Origin: Notospermus geniculatus
Taxonomy: Eukaryota > Nemertea > Pilidiophora > Heteronemertea > Lineidae
Length of the DNA: 64,000 bases
Direction of reading: 5' to 3'
NCBI GenBank assembly: GCA_002633025.1
Contig: NMRB01003062.1
Coordinates: 14,020 to 78,019, forward strand
In this document: positions 53,643 to 64,000 of the stretch, piece by piece
Numbering within the stretch: position 1 is the first letter of the stretch
Layout: every line of letters starts with the position of its first letter
Notes under the pieces: generated by a model
What the model saw: only the letters and a program-made list of their open reading frames with translations
Database searches by the model: none
What the model was told of the DNA's origin: nothing
Program-made: the position numbers and the translations under genes

Positions 53643-53965
53643 ACTGGATAAAAACAGGACAAATCAAACCCTGGGTTACCCCAAACTTTGCAAAAAAGTG
53701 TGAATTTTATGACAAAATCATGAAAATCATCCAACAGCTGGGCGCTGCCATCTTGTTTATTCTCACGCAACTCGACATGTTCATCCATTCGCAATATACA
53801 CTGATACTACAGCCAATGTGAACGTGCGTTGCGCACGACACGGGGTACTGGAATATCGACCAATCAACGTTCGCGATTACTTTGTCTGCGAAATCGGCAT
53901 CACGAGCTTTGGAAATTTTTTTCGCTTCTTGTTTTGACATTTCATTCGCAGTTAAATGGTTCAAA
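53643..53965. promoter_or_regulatory. Probable bidirectional promoter, IARS2 / GPR137
   Basis: Only 323 bp separate the ATG of IARS2 (minus) from the most likely ATG of the GPR137-family gene (plus). The interval has a YY1-like CAAGATGGCAGC on the minus strand (53744-53755), a TGCGCA core typical of NRF-1 half-sites (around 53830), and a CCAAT box (53860-53864). No TATA box is evident. Head-to-head housekeeping pairs with YY1/NRF-1 elements are common in animals. The assignment is inference from spacing and motifs. Confidence 0.6.
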
Positions 53966-56900
53966 ATGCCAGATTCCGACGACGGAACTGGGAGATCAAA
54001 TGTGCAAGATGAAAAATATATACCTGCGCACAAAATATCCACTTCAATCGTCTCTCCGACTGTGCAACCGGCGCTGTCGCCGAGTGTTCACCTGGGCTTG
54101 ACCTGGACCTATGTTGTTTTGTACAGTTTGCTGTTCATGATTGTTTACCTTCAATTATGGCTAATTTTGTACTACAAACACAAACGTTTCAGTTATCAGA
54201 CTGTGTTCTTGTTTCTGTGTCTGCTATGGGCTGGATTAAGGATGACACTCTTCTCATTTTACTTCTCAAACTGCATGTTGGCAAACAATTTGCCCTTGTT
54301 TGCAGATTGGCTTCTGTATTGCTTTCCGGTTTGCTTACAGTTTATCACGTTGACATTGCTGGTCCATTACTTTTCACAGGTATATATCGCAGATGTGATA
54401 TGATAACGATCAGAATTATGTAGTTTTTCATCCGTATTCTCAATGCAAAACTGAATAAATGTTCTTCGTTGTTGTCTGGGATATATGTTATCAGAGGTTC
54501 TTAGCACTTGCTCCCTATGTCACCGCCCACAAACGGTGCACATCCAGAGTGAACGCTATAAGAACCACTGGTACCTTAGAACATGTAGAATGATAGTGGT
54601 TTACGCCATCCACTGATCGCACTGTGCAATCATTGGACCTGCCGTTGGAATACGCATCGGTAATAAATGGTGCAGGCATCAATCAACAGTGCTGCAATGT
54701 ATTCCTTTTGTGACCTTTAGCAGTTTAGGGTACCGTACAATGTTTCTTTTGCAGGTTGTTTTTAAAACAAGGGCAAGGTATGAACCACATAGGTATAGGT
54801 AAGCATGAGATACATGTACCTTTTTCTTGACAGAGTAATACTTCTTTTCTCTATTCATGAAGTGCACAATAGAAATTTGGGGATACATACTCGGATACTG
54901 TTGATGTGATTGGTCTTCTCTTTTCAGACGGCCAGTCTGGATTACTTTTGGTATATCCATCGTTATTTTTGTGGCGACAAACATAACCTGTGAAGTCTTG
55001 ACCTATCAGAACAGGAGAGACTACAACAATATGGCATTATGGCTGATCCAGGTCCGAGTCATTGTCAATGATTCCCTCTTTGTGATATTTGGAGTGTTAC
55101 TTTCCTGTTGTATTTACAAAATCGCCAAAGTCTCCTCGGCAAATCTAGTCTTGGAAGCAAAGGTTTGTGAACTTGATATTCATTGAATGTTTTCAGGGCC
55201 TTCATGAACTGTTGCATAGTTGTCTTCACTCAGAAAATCTCCATCCTAGGGATCACTGGAATATTCCAATTTAAATAAGTATGACATCAACATTGGTGGG
55301 GGAGATGAATAAGTTTTGTGTGTCAGTGGAGTGATTTTCATTTTCTGATTTTCCTTATTAGGGTACAACAAGATGCCAAGCAGTGTCAGCTGCCGTTGTT
55401 ATCGTTTTGCTCTATATGTCCCGGGCCGTCTACAACATGGTGGCCATCAGTTGTCGGAAGGGAAACTGCCATATTCCAGGTTTTGGGTTCAATTGGATCA
55501 ACGTGTCTGATCAGGTACATGTTTGGAAAAGTTAATCAGATTAGAGAGCACAGGTCCCTTGGGAGAAGTGACCTGCAAACTACCAGTCACCCCATGAGTG
55601 CATCTACCGTGATCAAGAGCCTCTTTAAAGGAGTTAGACGCCGAAGTTGTAAACAAGCTGGTTTGTTTACAAACATGGTCGGCAAACTAGTTTTATTCCT
55701 TCGTGCAGGTGGCAGCACCAGTCGCGCCCCGTGATCGTAAGACTGGTTCCCGGTCCGATGCAACTCACTCACGATATTCACGTCAGTACATATCACCGAC
55801 AATAGGTGGCAGCACCGCAGGCATCGCGTGGATAGAGAACCAGTGAGTGAGTGTTTACAACTTGGGCGTCCAGCTCCTTTAAGCATCTCTTTTCTATTTG
55901 CAGGCAGATCAGGACCTTGATAAAGGCTATTCATTCCTAACATTTGGTGTCGTCCTCTTCATCTGGGAGTTCCTTCCTACTTTTACAGTTGTGATATTCT
56001 TTCGGGTCAGAAGACCAACCACCCCTGAGGTAAGAATTTCTCCAGTTCTCCAAGTTATTGTCTCAGCCTTTGATTGACATGCACCTGTCAATCAATTGAC
56101 TGACAATATGCACATGTCAATCAATGTCGCAGCGATTGATTGACATGGTGCATGAACTTCAGCCCTAATCTCAAATTAATGATAAAATGATGACAAGGTG
56201 GAGCTATCTGTATCTGTCTCAGAATTGGCCAGTTCATGAAAAATCTGACTTTCCACTGTTTCAGACGAGTAAAATTGATAGGTCTTCCCACAGCTCGCGG
56301 GCATACTTCTTCGACAACCCACGTCGGTATGACAGTGATGAGGATCTCTCTAGGAGTATTGTGTCACCACGTGGAAGGTAGGTAGGGTTGGACATTTAGG
56401 GTCGTATTCATAAAGCGGTTCTATCGTTAGAACCGTCTTAGGCCGGTTCCAAGTGTGGTCAACCACTGCACTTGGAACCGGCCTGAGACGGTTCTAACAA
56501 TAGAACCGCTTTATGAATACGACCCTTACATTTTTTTTTTGTAGGTTATAAATAAAGGGAAACGAGCCTACTTTTTAAATTCTTCTGTTTATTATTCGAC
56601 ATGGATTTTGATTCAATAAATACATTTATTAAACTGGGGCCGGTTCCACAAAACGCATGTTAGCGCTAGCATGGTGTTAGCGCTAACTTTTATGTTAGAT
56701 GACGTCAAAATCCATTGTCATTTTACGTCATTTTAACATGATGTTAGCGCTAACATCATGTTAGCGCTAACATGAGTTTTGTGCAACCCAGCCCAGGATT
56801 ACAATATAGCACATGTGCCCAGGCTTGCCAAAAGGCTGGTCATGAATTCCAATTCATATGCATGTCCTGACAATTTGCATTTTCAGTCTCTATGACATTA

Positions 56901-57124
56901 GCTCAAGTCCTTACGCCATAAACCCTGGAACACCAAGACAAAATTCATACACACCAAGAATGTCAACCCCCAGAACGAGTGGGATGAATTATGGGGCATT
57001 ACGGACTGGTGGTAGTAGTAGTTACTCCGGACAAAATGCTGCTGCGCATAACAATCCTCCAATACTCTATGCACGGGGGTCAGTACAGCAGCCAGTACAG
57101 CAGCCTTTCTATGATGGAACATGA
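53966..57124 (+). CDS. GPR137: GPR137-family seven-transmembrane lysosomal protein, seven exons
   Basis: Exons: 53966-54379, 54755-54798, 54928-55162, 55362-55514, 55904-56029, 56265-56377, 56887-57124. All GT-AG, phases consistent, 440 residues plus TGA. Predicted helices at about 44-69, 77-98, 110-136, 155-176, 190-217, 233-260 and 291-315. Family marks are [35 protein letters not shown] before helix 7, and the cytosolic [21 protein letters not shown]137/GPR137B proteins are lysosomal membrane proteins linked to Rag GTPase and mTORC1 signalling; that role is taken from the family. An upstream in-frame ATG at 53882 would add 28 residues. I prefer 53966, after which the acidic MPDSDDG start follows. 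The C-terminal tail is Ser/Pro/Gln-rich and disordered. Which paralogue it matches cannot be decided here. Confidence 0.93.
54490..54572. mobile_element. Short palindromic repeat, GGTTCTTAGCACTTGC ends
   Basis: In GPR137 intron 1. GGTTCTTAGCACTTGC... pairs with AACGCTATAAGAACC. A related, interrupted unit lies at about 58950-59115. Confidence 0.6.
55629..55878. mobile_element. TTAA-flanked foldback element in GPR137 intron 4
   Basis: 250 bp, ends AAGGAGTTAGACGCC and the complement GGCGTCCAGCTCCTT, plus paired AAGTTGTAAACA / TGTTTACAACTT. TTAA at 55625-55628 and 55879-55882. It ends 25 bp before exon 5. Confidence 0.75.
56399..56526. mobile_element. 128-bp near-perfect hairpin element with TTA target duplication
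   Basis: In GPR137 intron 6. Ends GGGTCGTATTCATAAAGCGG and the exact complement CCGCTTTATGAATACGACCC, arms almost perfect to the centre, flanked by TTA at 56396-56398 and 56527-56529. Confidence 0.9.
56634..56796. mobile_element. Palindromic element, CTGGGGCCGGTTCCACAAAA ends
   Basis: In GPR137 intron 6, 90 bp before exon 7. Paired blocks are the ends and multiple TGTTAGCGCTAACA words. No matching target duplication. Confidence 0.75.
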
Positions 57125-57330
57125 GAGTAAAAGTGCAAGTCCATCACAACAATGCCCGGTAAGAAAAAGGTTGTCTCTGAAAAGTTGTTATGGTCATTTC
57201 CTGCAGAAATTCCTGAGAAATTCTTTTAATCTTTGCAAAGACGAGTACATAAACAGATACCCAATATCAGGTTGACCACAGTAATGTATAACCCATTAAT
57301 ACATAATAATCAGACCTGATTTGGTCTTCA

Positions 57331-57440
57331 GGGCCCATATTCATAAAAAATACTTAAGTCTAAGTGTGACACTTATCCTTTGTTCAACACAAAAGACAGG
57401 TATCACACTTTGACTTAAGTGTGTTATGAATATTGATCCT
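57331..57440. mobile_element. Palindromic element, CCCATATTCATAAA family
   Basis: About 110 bp downstream of the GPR137 stop; nearly the same sequence as 2215-2332 (TACTTAAGTCTAAGTGTGAC and TTTGTTCAACACAAAAGA). Confidence 0.75.
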
Positions 57441-57717
57441 GGGCATGTTAGAACTTCCGTAAATTTTGGAGGTGATCAAGTACAGGCAAGTCAGCATATG
57501 TTCGTTGCGGTGATCGTAGCCTTTGTCTCTGGCAGTTTTGGGTGGGCATGTCTCTTTTCACTAAATTGTATATGATATTGATAAGGTTTCAAGAACCGTG
57601 TTGCTGAGATCAATGAAAAATGATTTAGAGACCATAGTAAAACTCATCAGGACACCCGGTAGAGTGTATTGGTCAATAATTTATATCATTAAAGGCCAAT
57701 GCCTGGACTTGTTTGAC

Positions 57718-57806
57718 CATCCTCGCATAGCAGGGCATTGGTTGCACGCCTCTTCATACACGAAGTGGATGAAGAGGAGCAAGATAAAAACCGTGCTGGG
57801 AGGATG
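57718..57806. mobile_element. Short palindrome, CATCCTCGCATAGCAGGGCA, copy 3
   Basis: CATCCTCGCATAGCAGGGCA pairs with GTGCTGGGAGGATG; shares the CTCTTCATACAC core with the other two copies. Confidence 0.75.
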
Positions 57807-58157
57807 TTGTTTGACGGGCATTATTTTCTCAGAATTTTAATATATTGTATTGTGTCATATGACAGCATTTAAGGGTGCGGTTCTATTGTATGTAATATAC
57901 CAGTACCTAAGAAATATCTTCTCTGGACATTCTGTCCCTGGAATTATCATAACATGAGCTCCGTCAGTCAGGTTTTGTGTACACGAAAACTGTTACATAA
58001 TAGACCTTTCCAAGAAAGATGGTGCTCTAACAATTCTCATCATATGACATCAGAAGCTTATTACCATCCATTCAATGGCGCTGGCACACAAGCTGGTCAA
58101 GCAGGCAGTGGGCACAAACATTTGGGTAAAATAGTTGTCTGAGAGGATGCGTTTGGC

Positions 58158-58302
58158 AGGGTTTCCGCCAGAAATTTTTTTGAGGGTACCGGGGTACTAA
58201 TTTCTTCAAAATCAGGAAAAACCCCATGAAAATGGCCCTTTTCTGTTCCTTTGAGGGTGCTAGCATACATGTAGTACCCTTCTTACCCTGTGGTGGAAAC
58301 AC
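58158..58302. repeat. Foldback repeat, CCGCCAGAAATTTTTTTGAG, copy 2
   Basis: Starts GTTTCCGCCAGAAATTTTTT and ends CCTGTGGTGGAAACAC; matches 33397-33525 in the segments TTTGAGGGTAC, TTTCTTCAA and CCTTTTCTGTTCCTTTGAGG. Confidence 0.65.
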
Positions 58303-58995
58303 TGTTTAGTAGTGTCGTCTATCAATGCTTGGACAATGAATAGCCACGACGTCATGTGGGAAAATTAGTAGGCCACCATCTTTGCTGGAAAGGTCTGTAG
58401 TCCATCAGAGAATATATTATTATATATAATTATATAATTTGGCACACTAGAAAGCACCGATATTCAAAAAATATGTCTGACATCACAATATAAATTAATA
58501 AATTATCATTATTACTACGACTACCGTATACTACACATTGTGTATTGTGAGGATATGTAGAGTTAGCAGTTCCGTTATCATACCCCTCCTCGCCAAAATT
58601 TCTCTTCGAATTTACTATTCATGTGTATTCTAAGTCAAAAAGAAAGAAGTTATATTTTCATAGTCCAATTCATGTAGAATTTGTCTGATAGAAAGTTAAA
58701 AATTCTGTGATATCAAGATGAAATAGATTCGTTATTGGAGGTTTTCATCAGTGTTGGAGTTATCACTTCTCTTGCACAAAATCCATTTCTATTGCACATA
58801 TGATTTTTCAGTCCATTTTTTCTGCACTTTCTGCTACATATGTATTTTTGTTCAAATAACTGCATGGAATGAAATCAGAATTGCAGACAATGAGCATTTC
58901 ATTGACCTCAGAGGAGAGCAATCCATCCTGAGGTATATCAGTGGTTTGTAGCGCTTGCTCCCCACGTCACCGCCCACGTAGGAAGCAAACGCTAA

Positions 58996-59081
58996 GGCTG
59001 AATTTCCATTGAGGCACACGCGACACAAACCTATGTTCGTCTGCGTGTTTGTGTGGCGTGTGCCTCGATGTAAACTTAGCC
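58996..59081. mobile_element. Harbinger-like MITE with TAA duplication, nested in a GGTTCTTAGCAAAC repeat
   Basis: 86 bp; GGCTGAATTTCCATTGAGGC pairs imperfectly with GCCTCGATGTAAACTTAGCC, followed inward by CACACGC...GCGTGTG. TAA at 58993-58995 and 59082-59084. Outer flanks belong to the repeat seen at 54490-54572. Confidence 0.7.
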
Positions 59082-59465
59082 TAATAGTCGGCCTTAGTGT
59101 TTGCTAAGAACCACGGATGATTACCTCAGGACGGAGGAATCCTGTCTGATCTTCACTGAGGTAGAGGTCGCACTCCCGTGTACAGAGGGGGCAGTGAATG
59201 CAGACGACATTTGTTTTCCGAGACAACGTTTCTTCTCCCGCCGTCGATAAAACAGGAGTAAATAGACTACCTAGATTGTTTTCTTTCGGTCCGAATCTTT
59301 ATATTAATTTGACGATTTGATTTCTTGATTAAGGGAGAGTTCCCACGGCCTGGTACGTTGGATCACGACTCGTATACCAATCAGGCTGAGAGGTGGGTTA
59401 TCGTTGCCTGATGACCACATTCTCTCATGCAACTTACGCCCGACTACGTCTGCAAGTGATCATGA

Positions 59466-59607
59466 AACGGCCCCCCTTTCGGCGCCAACAAATCTGTATG
59501 ACCGTGATATTCTGAAATTTGGAACAAATCATTGAAATTCACCACAGATTTCAATGTTTCTAGCACAGTGCGCCCCCTCTTTTCCGAAATTGTGGATCCG
59601 CCCCCTG
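59466..59607. repeat. Second copy of the 26514-26691 repeat
   Basis: Shares CCTTTCGGC, CAACAAATCTGTA, CTGAAATTTGGA, AAATCATTGAAATTCACC and TCTAGCACAGTGCGCCCCCT in the same order. Confidence 0.75.
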
Positions 59608-59796
59608 TGGGGAATCTCAAATTATACATGTCAGATGATTGTTGATAATACTGAGAACCAATCATGCCTCCTTTACGCCATTAGTTTGATTGAAATAATA
59701 ATCGAACCTCCCGGCGGCGTTACTGAAATAAAGATAGAAGTGGTTGATCAGTTCGCCAATCAATTCTTCCAGTGCCACAATTCCGCATATCATGGG

Positions 59797-60776
59797 TTAG
59801 GGGAAGCTTGGGAGAGTTGGGCCACTTTTTATGTTAAGATGCATTGAGCCCATTTGGAGCCTGTGATAGAATTCCTTTGGTGTGAACCTGATACTATTGG
59901 ATTTAAGCTTCCTAACTGTGGCATCAAAATTTCTATTTATGCAACGGTTTAGGAGGGGGAATCATTTTCCATTAGGGTGTCAATTCGGCCCAACTCTCCC
60001 TGGAAGTGGGAGAGTTGGGCACAGCAGCAGGGAGAGTTGAGCCACAGAGGAGCTGATCGAGTTTGGCCACATATAATTTAAAGGCTTATTGTTCCATTGA
60101 ATTGGAATGGATTTCCCGTATTAAAACAAGGTACCGGTAGCAGGACTGGCTCAAAATCTTGGCCAACACCGGTTTCCACGAGTTCTTTCCAGTGATAGTA
60201 CTACTGTCACCTGATTTCGGTACCGGAAAATAATAATTATTTTAATATATATTTACTGGAAATATAATTCAATGGGATAACAACTATTTCAGTAAAAAAA
60301 ACATGTAAAGATCGCAACCTTAAAACAAATCTTAAGTTTTGTCAGTGGCCCACCCTCTCACATCCGGTGTCCCAACTCTCCCACAACCCACCTTGTTTAA
60401 TTTTGGCCAACTTCCCAGGACAGGGTGTGGCCACCTACTTTTTTCTTTGGCTTAATAGGGAGAGGACTGTTTCTTAATAGCGAGAGGACTGTTTCAACTT
60501 CATTCAAGCACGTCTATGATCAGTGGTCATTGGACTGTAGGAGATATAATAAGTCTGACCTTCAAGTTATTTTTTTTACTTTTTTGGCTGAAAAATGGAT
60601 TTCTGGCCAAAACTTTGTACAGGCACCTGTCTTTTCAAAGTCCCTCATATCAATAAAACAGGTAGTTCCTGTTGTTGAATATAAATGGCAGTAGGTGTCC
60701 TCAACTATCTCCAGCTTCATGAAATTGAGGGTGTCCCAACTCTCCCTGTGGCCCAACTCTCCCAATCTTCCCCTAC
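59797..60776. mobile_element. 980-bp element with inverted GGGAGAGTTGGGCCAC ends
   Basis: Left TAGGGGAAGCTTGGGAGAGT and right GGCCCAACTCTCCCAATCTT...CCCCTA are inverted over about 28 bases with one mismatch inside. Further CAACTCTCCC / GGGAGAGTTG words occur inside at about 59990-60050 and 60370. No transposase frame was recognised. An N lies just outside at 60777. Confidence 0.75.
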
Positions 60777-63429
60777 NTTAATAAAAGATTTTTCTTGAAC
60801 GTTTTAGTGTATATAAAACCGTAATTTGATGATTCAAAGATGCTAGAAATTACATTGAGATCAGTTTCAAGAATCCCGCGAGCAATGGGGAGCTATCGCG
60901 GGTCGCGATAGCTGAACGAGATTTCATTTTCAACTCTCGCGACTACATCGCTTTAAGGCCAGTCCGTGGGTACCTACTCGGGCCGAAGCCTAATTTATAG
61001 TACGGACTCATATCCTTGGTGTTGTGGGCACCTATGACGTCACTTCCTCCGGCGACCTGAGAAAGAGGCCAGTGTCCTATTGTGGAGGACATTGACAGAA
61101 TCTTGCTGAATATCGTGAAGTTTAATTCAAGGGAGCTGGTCGCGAAAATAAAAAATGGCCGCGAAATTCACAATAACAAAATAACAATAATAATAACAAT
61201 AATAAGTCGGCTCAATAAAGTCACACTTTAGAGGCTTTGTTTTGCCTCGAAATTCGGCATGGTAATAGAGGATACCGTATCCTGATGCAACGGGTGGTTT
61301 AATTAGCGAAGAGAACTTTGTTCTAGTAGCAATTTTACTTTTTTAACGGTGTTGCGGGTCCAGTGCTTTCAAAATTCTCCCTACCGCACACCGTTTTGCA
61401 CCAATTCCAGCTGTGCCGTACATTCCAACCTCGGCCAAAATCAGAATCGCCGACTGCCACGTGCTATAGTTCCTATATTTTAGTAGATTGTGTATCCTCA
61501 AAAATAGATAAGAGAGTATATTTTTGGTATCCTTTAGTAAGCCTAGTTGTGCAGTTTACTGTGTTCTACAATGGTATTCGAAGGCAGCAAAGCCACAGTA
61601 GTAGGCCTAGTATTGAATGCACGAGGCAGGATAGGTGGGAAATTAGTTTCCGATGTGATACTGTTTTAATAGATTCAAGATGGCAGCGTTCGATTCTCTA
61701 CGTCATAGCTCTCTTCAGACACCTTTAATAGCACGACAACTTGCCTTTAATTAATTAATTTTCATTATTTTTAAATTTTTATGATTATAATTGTTTAATA
61801 TTATTCTGCTGGCTCAATTAATTTACACTTTGATTATAGAAGATATTACGATCGTGTGTTTTTTTTTCTTAGCAGGCGCAGACTGTGTGAAATATTTGAA
61901 CCAATGAGAGACGAAAATAACAATGTAGTCTGCTCGTTTTCAGGCCCACAAAACTAGGCCTATGTCACCGTTTTACACCACCTGCACCTTGCATAAATTT
62001 TTATAAGCAGGCAAAATGTGAAAAAAACCTTCACAAGGTAAAATTTTCCACCGTAGAAATCCCCAGCAGGTGGCGCTGCCTGGCCTATAATTTTTCACCT
62101 CTCAGTCAGAAACACTGGAAATATTGTCATCCTCACGCCTTCGGCAGTCATTAAGAAAAATTCTGGGATGGCGGGTCGGACTTCATGTCGTAGCTATGTG
62201 CCAGGATGATTGTATTAAAGTCGTATGACTGCAAAGCTGTGCGGTTTGATGTATAAAGTGTTACCCACCTATTATGCGAGATTGTACCGCACGGCACCCA
62301 AAGACAAGCGGAAATAACAGCATATGAAGGCGGCGGCGACGCTGCATCTCCGTTTGATGGCGAGGCATTGACTAGAGTTTACTTTATTCTTTTACGTGCC
62401 GAAATCGTCAGCACTTCTGAACCACCAAAGAGAATGCTACTAGCAGACGATCATGTGACCGATGAGTGACGTCACTGCCAACGCGACGCTGCGGACTTGA
62501 TATCACCGCAATGATGTAGACAGTTGCACAAAGAATCTTAAGTCTAAGAAAAAACTTAAGTCTGAAATGGAGCCATCTGATTTGCTGAAACATAGTCACA
62601 TGACGACTTAAGTCAAACTTTAGACTTAAAGCAAATGGCTCGCGGTGTTTGTTTACATTCAGTTGGTCGCCATCTCAATATCAAGCGTCATTTTGAGAAA
62701 AAGGCGAAAGAAGGATTTTAGTTTAATGGGAAATGCATTAGACAGCCAAACTTCGGAGGCGTATTCTGCAAAATCTGCCGCTTCAAAATCAATGTGAATT
62801 GCACAAAATGTACATATTGACTGACTGAATTTGAAAACGTCATTAACCCATTTTTATAAATTTTTAATGGAACCTCGTCCCCAGTGTTTACGTTCGCATA
62901 TTTGCACAGGCTTTGCATATGACTGGATCACGGCTTCGCCTGGAGGCCAGATTCACTCTCTATGGAAGGTACCACCAAAAATGTAAACAAACCCCGCGGC
63001 CATTTGCTTTAAGAATCTTTGTGAAACTGGGCCCTGATCCACTGCGGGGCAATGTAGACTTGATATCATTCCAGTGCGCTGTTAGATCTGGTATCACTGC
63101 GTAACAATGCCATTCGGCGTAATATCACTGCATAGCAATGACACTATAGACCTGACGACGCCACGGCACACTTGGATGACGACCACACAGGCCTGGGACC
63201 TGAGAAAGACCTCAGCCCTGCTCACTTTTCCGTGCTCCAATTGAATTTTTTTAAGTTTGCTTGACAAGAAATTGCAGAGCGAACGGCGGCGCTCCTAGTC
63301 AGGTTTCACCGACAGGAAGTTCGTCTGGGAATGTCCAACTGCTGCATGACTGCCATGCCTGGCTCATCATATAGAAAAAGCCCAGCGTGTAATTTGGAAA
63401 ACAGACGAGATTATGAATGACGCAAATGG

Positions 63430-63759
63430 TCACGTGATCCAGCCTCGACGCTCTTCCTCAGGAGTTCTCTTTTTGTGCTTTGGATGAGACAAAGGCCTAG
63501 GCCTACATGATGGCGTATGCCGTTCATCATGTACCTGCGGCGCGTCTCCGTTTAAACCTCCACCATCATTTCGTTGATCCTTTGTTTTAGAATCTTTTGT
63601 TAAAACAACAATGTAGTCATCATTTTTGTATGAGACAAGGCCGTGATAAGCTGTTGCTTTTGTTATCAGTAACAAAGGTTTCCCAAATGAACGCTTGGAT
63701 TTTTGTTCATTTTTACGACCTTGAATTTCGCACAGAGACTGGCGATTTCCACTTTTCAA
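63430..63759 (-). CDS. Unrecognised 109-codon open frame, doubtful
   Basis: Open frame rich in Lys, Arg, Ser and Pro, with a plausible ordered stretch (LLLITKATAYHGLVSYKNDDY) followed by a basic, disordered tail. I recognise no family. It could be the terminal exon of a gene entering from the right edge of the window, or chance. No splice context was established. Confidence 0.15.
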   Translation of the reverse strand: MKSGNRQSLCEIQGRKNEQKSKRSFGKPLLLITKATAYHGLVSYKNDDYIVVLTKDSKTKDQRNDGGGLNGDAPQVHDERHTPSCRPRPLSHPKHKKRTPEEERRGWIT

Positions 63760-64000
63760 TCATGATTGCACCTACAATCTGTAACATGACAGCTAAAAGC
63801 GAACTCTGGAATACGGCGAGCAACAACATGTACATGTATGCTTCTACTTACATGTATTGTTGTTGTTATTATTGTTTTGTTGTTCATATCATGTAAATGC
63901 ATTTCTGCGAAAATATATTCAAATTACATGTACTAGACTATGGCAAAAGAAATAAAACATTATTTTTCAGCAATGAGAGACTTTGTAACGTTACAAAATC

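Larger units (their letters stand above)
57125..64000. other. Region downstream of GPR137, no convincing gene
   Basis: Starts with the presumed 3' UTR. No frame with recognisable motifs. Holds the repeats listed separately, a TTAAGTCTAAG inverted pair around 62530-62635, and otherwise unremarkable sequence. Confidence 0.5.

Overview
This is a stretch of animal nuclear genome, not prokaryotic. Long coding regions are split by GT-AG introns of about 0.2 to 4 kb. Intergenic DNA is AT-rich and crowded with short palindromic transposon remnants. The gene set (a nuclear receptor, a mitochondrial isoleucyl-tRNA synthetase and a GPR137-type lysosomal membrane protein) is bilaterian. The repeat style, with many TACATGTA, ACCGGTAC and TAGGCCTA words and dispersed repeats around TGACCT half-sites, suggests a marine invertebrate. 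An echinoderm, hemichordate or cephalochordate seems most likely to me, but a lophotrochozoan cannot be excluded. Assembly blemishes are a run of Ns at 42204-42231 and single Ns at 4471, 15483, 43438, 51711 and 60777.

Layout. 1-9866: no gene recognised; repeats and foldback elements. 9867-26347, minus strand: a nine-exon gene for a nuclear receptor with TWO DNA-binding domains and one ligand-binding domain (2DBD-NR class, 1507 residues). It has a giant 1053-residue first coding exon that carries a run of about sixteen Y-S-D-P-x-T-P-like heptads. 26390-45539: no convincing gene; a dense mosaic of foldback transposons, several nested in each other, plus minisatellites. 45540-53642, minus strand: mitochondrial isoleucyl-tRNA synthetase (IARS2), 19 exons seen, with about 100 residues of the editing domain missing at the N at 51711. 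53966-57124, plus strand: a seven-exon GPR137-family gene, head to head with IARS2 across a 323-bp interval that probably serves as a bidirectional promoter. 57125-64000: repeats, a roughly 980-bp transposon and no convincing gene.

The main biological find is the receptor. Its two DNA-binding domains are encoded by two exon pairs with identical intron positions and phases (0 after the P-box, 1 after the second finger), so the gene still records how the second domain could have arisen by exon-pair duplication. The same phases would let skipping of exons 2+3 or 3+4 give in-frame single-DBD receptors. Most other signals are structural DNA: more than twenty short inverted-repeat elements, some with visible target-site duplications, one with a paralogous empty site in the window, and nested insertions that give relative ages. 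The reconstructions were made by eye from splice signals, reading phase and family motifs; no database search was run.
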